Assembly (NCBI GenBank): GCA_023388195.1
Contig: JAEWGR010000083.1
Coordinates: 1 to 13,717 of the forward strand
Length of the DNA: 13,717 nt
Source: Bacillota bacterium
GTDB lineage: Bacteria; Bacillota; Negativicutes; Sporomusales; Sporomusaceae
Direction: 5' to 3'
Under the pieces are notes generated by a model. The model was not told the origin of the DNA. It was given only the letters and a program-made list of their open reading frames with translations, and searched no databases. A program made the translations under genes and the position numbers. Below are positions 12,685 through 13,717 of the stretch, piece after piece (the stretch's first letter is position 1; the number at the start of each line of letters is the position of its first letter).

Positions 12685-13707
12685 TCAGCCAGATTCCAGC
12701 TCAGTAAGGATAATTTTTAATAATCTCCGAGCCCGGTCTGTCCAGGCGTTTTCCCTGGCGTGCTGAATTCCGGCTGCTCGTTTTTTTTCATCTGCCGCCG
12801 GTGAAAAGCCGGGCAACATAGCTTCCGTGATAAAAGTAGCATAGGCGGGCGGTATTTCCGGTAAAGGGGTGCTCAACACCGGGATGCCGCCGGCAAGATA
12901 TTCCCAGAACTTTACCGGATTGACCCCCCTGGTCATTTCCGTAAGCTTAAACGGGATTAAACTGTAGCTAAAATTACTCAGATAACGGGGCAGCTCTGAA
13001 TAGTCCAGATGGTGGAGATAATGCATATTGCAATTGGGAAAAGCTATCGCCTGCCGGCATAATAATGAACCTATAAATACGAACTCATAATCAGGCAGGC
13101 ATCTGGCCAGGGAATTGATCAGATTCATATCCAGCCAGGGGGCGATGGCCCCAATATAGCCGATAATCGGCTTACTGCCGGTGAAGGGCAGGCCATCGAT
13201 TTCATGGCGCTTTTGTGCCGTTTTAAAATGGTCGTAATCACAGCCATTAGGAATAAAATGGACTTCTTTTGCAGTCAGCGTTTTGGCCCGGTTGACAAGT
13301 GAGCAGGACGTAGCTGTGATCACATTCGCCTGCTGTATTGCCCGGGCGTAGTCAGGGAGCCAGGAAATGAATTCACCGGCCGGTTCATCTACCGAATCAA
13401 AGATGATCAGGTCAGGCTTTGCAGCCCGGATTTGGGTAATATGAGCCGGATAGGTGAAATAGGCCGTGAGTGGGCGGCCGGGGTAATAACTGCGGGCCCA
13501 CATGACGGTTGCAGCAAAACTCTGGCCATTGGCCAGCAGCAGGTTTTCTTTCAGTTGAATAATACCGTCACGGTGACGTTTATGCAAATTGACATTGCAG
13601 AAAATACAAATACAGTCAAGACCCGCCAGGGCCTTGAGTATTTGTTGCGGCCGTTGATGCAGGTAATCCCAATCAATTGTCGGTGGGTAAATAATGACAG
13701 GCTGCAC
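12685..13707 (-). CDS. TuaH-like family glycosyltransferase
   Basis: 340 residues from GTG 13707. AGGTG at 13717-13713, cut by the window edge, is 5 nt upstream, which supports this start; the frame stays open to the edge, so a longer protein is not excluded. The N-terminus 'VIIYPPTIDWDYLHQRPQQI' and 'IIFDSVDEPAGEF' (about 99-111) are typical of GT-B transferases annotated as TuaH-like. The C-terminal nucleotide-sugar half has 'IGYIGAIAPWLDM' and 'NPVKFWEYLAGGIPVLSTPLPEI' (read as two parts around 263-285), with the family's K..EYLA.G.PV donor-site pattern. No signal peptide is seen, so it is cytoplasmic. It probably adds a sugar to a surface polysaccharide or glycan; the acceptor is unknown. 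Its 3' end lies 14 bp from the TM1266-like gene, convergent, with no clear terminator. Confidence 0.88.
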   Translation of the reverse strand: MQPVIIYPPTIDWDYLHQRPQQILKALAGLDCICIFCNVNLHKRHRDGIIQLKENLLLANGQSFAATVMWARSYYPGRPLTAYFTYPAHITQIRAAKPDLIIFDSVDEPAGEFISWLPDYARAIQQANVITATSCSLVNRAKTLTAKEVHFIPNGCDYDHFKTAQKRHEIDGLPFTGSKPIIGYIGAIAPWLDMNLINSLARCLPDYEFVFIGSLLCRQAIAFPNCNMHYLHHLDYSELPRYLSNFSYSLIPFKLTEMTRGVNPVKFWEYLAGGIPVLSTPLPEIPPAYATFITEAMLPGFSPAADEKKRAAGIQHARENAWTDRARRLLKIILTELESG

Positions 13708-13717
13708 TGTATCACCT

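Noticed and set aside
1..13717. CRISPR array, tRNA, insertion sequence or attachment site
   Set aside because: No regularly spaced repeats, cloverleaf-like sequence, transposase or integrase frame, or long terminal inverted repeats were seen.

Overview
The window reads as ordinary bacterial chromosome from an anaerobe, most likely a Gram-negative-staining Firmicute of the Negativicutes (Sporomusa/Pelosinus-like). The reasons are Firmicute-style AGGAGG ribosome binding sites, several TTG and GTG starts, consensus sigma-A promoters, T-tailed hairpin terminators, and a gene set rich in flavin and iron-sulfur proteins (flavodoxin-ferredoxin fusion, two iron-sulfur-flavoprotein-like reductases, a TM1266-like protein). 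The lineage is inferred from gene style, not from a marker gene.

Left part (1-4511). A LysR regulator, cut off by the left edge, converges on and overlaps by 19 bp a membrane-anchored flavodoxin/two-[4Fe-4S] ferredoxin protein of the EFR1 type. Divergent from the latter is a compact nitrate/sulfonate/taurine-type ABC importer: lipoprotein binding protein, ATPase and permease, with a 4-nt gap and then a 4-nt overlap. A dyad lies in its upstream region. The substrate cannot be read from the sequence.

Middle part (4512-9885). A dCache-type chemoreceptor has its own consensus promoter with a perfect inverted repeat on the -35 box, and a strong terminator. It is followed by an Isf-like flavoprotein with its own terminator, an Lrp/AsnC regulator plus LysE-type exporter operon, and a divergent pair made of an HxlR regulator and a second Isf-like flavoprotein. 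A candidate HxlR operator overlaps the -35 of that flavoprotein. Two tandem hairpins follow, the second a good terminator.

Right part (9886-13717). A stretch of about 270 bp without a gene (holding two palindromic elements) leads into a stand-alone FabF-type beta-ketoacyl synthase with intact catalytic residues. Then come an AraC regulator with a Rob/GyrI-like effector domain and a small TM1266-like putative regulator. A TuaH-like glycosyltransferase on the minus strand closes the window.

No tRNA, rRNA, CRISPR array, insertion sequence or prophage gene was seen. Nothing amounts to a clearly new system. The best leads are the membrane flavodoxin-ferredoxin next to a LysR and an ABC importer, the operator-like dyads on several promoters, and the fabF/AraC/TM1266-like grouping.
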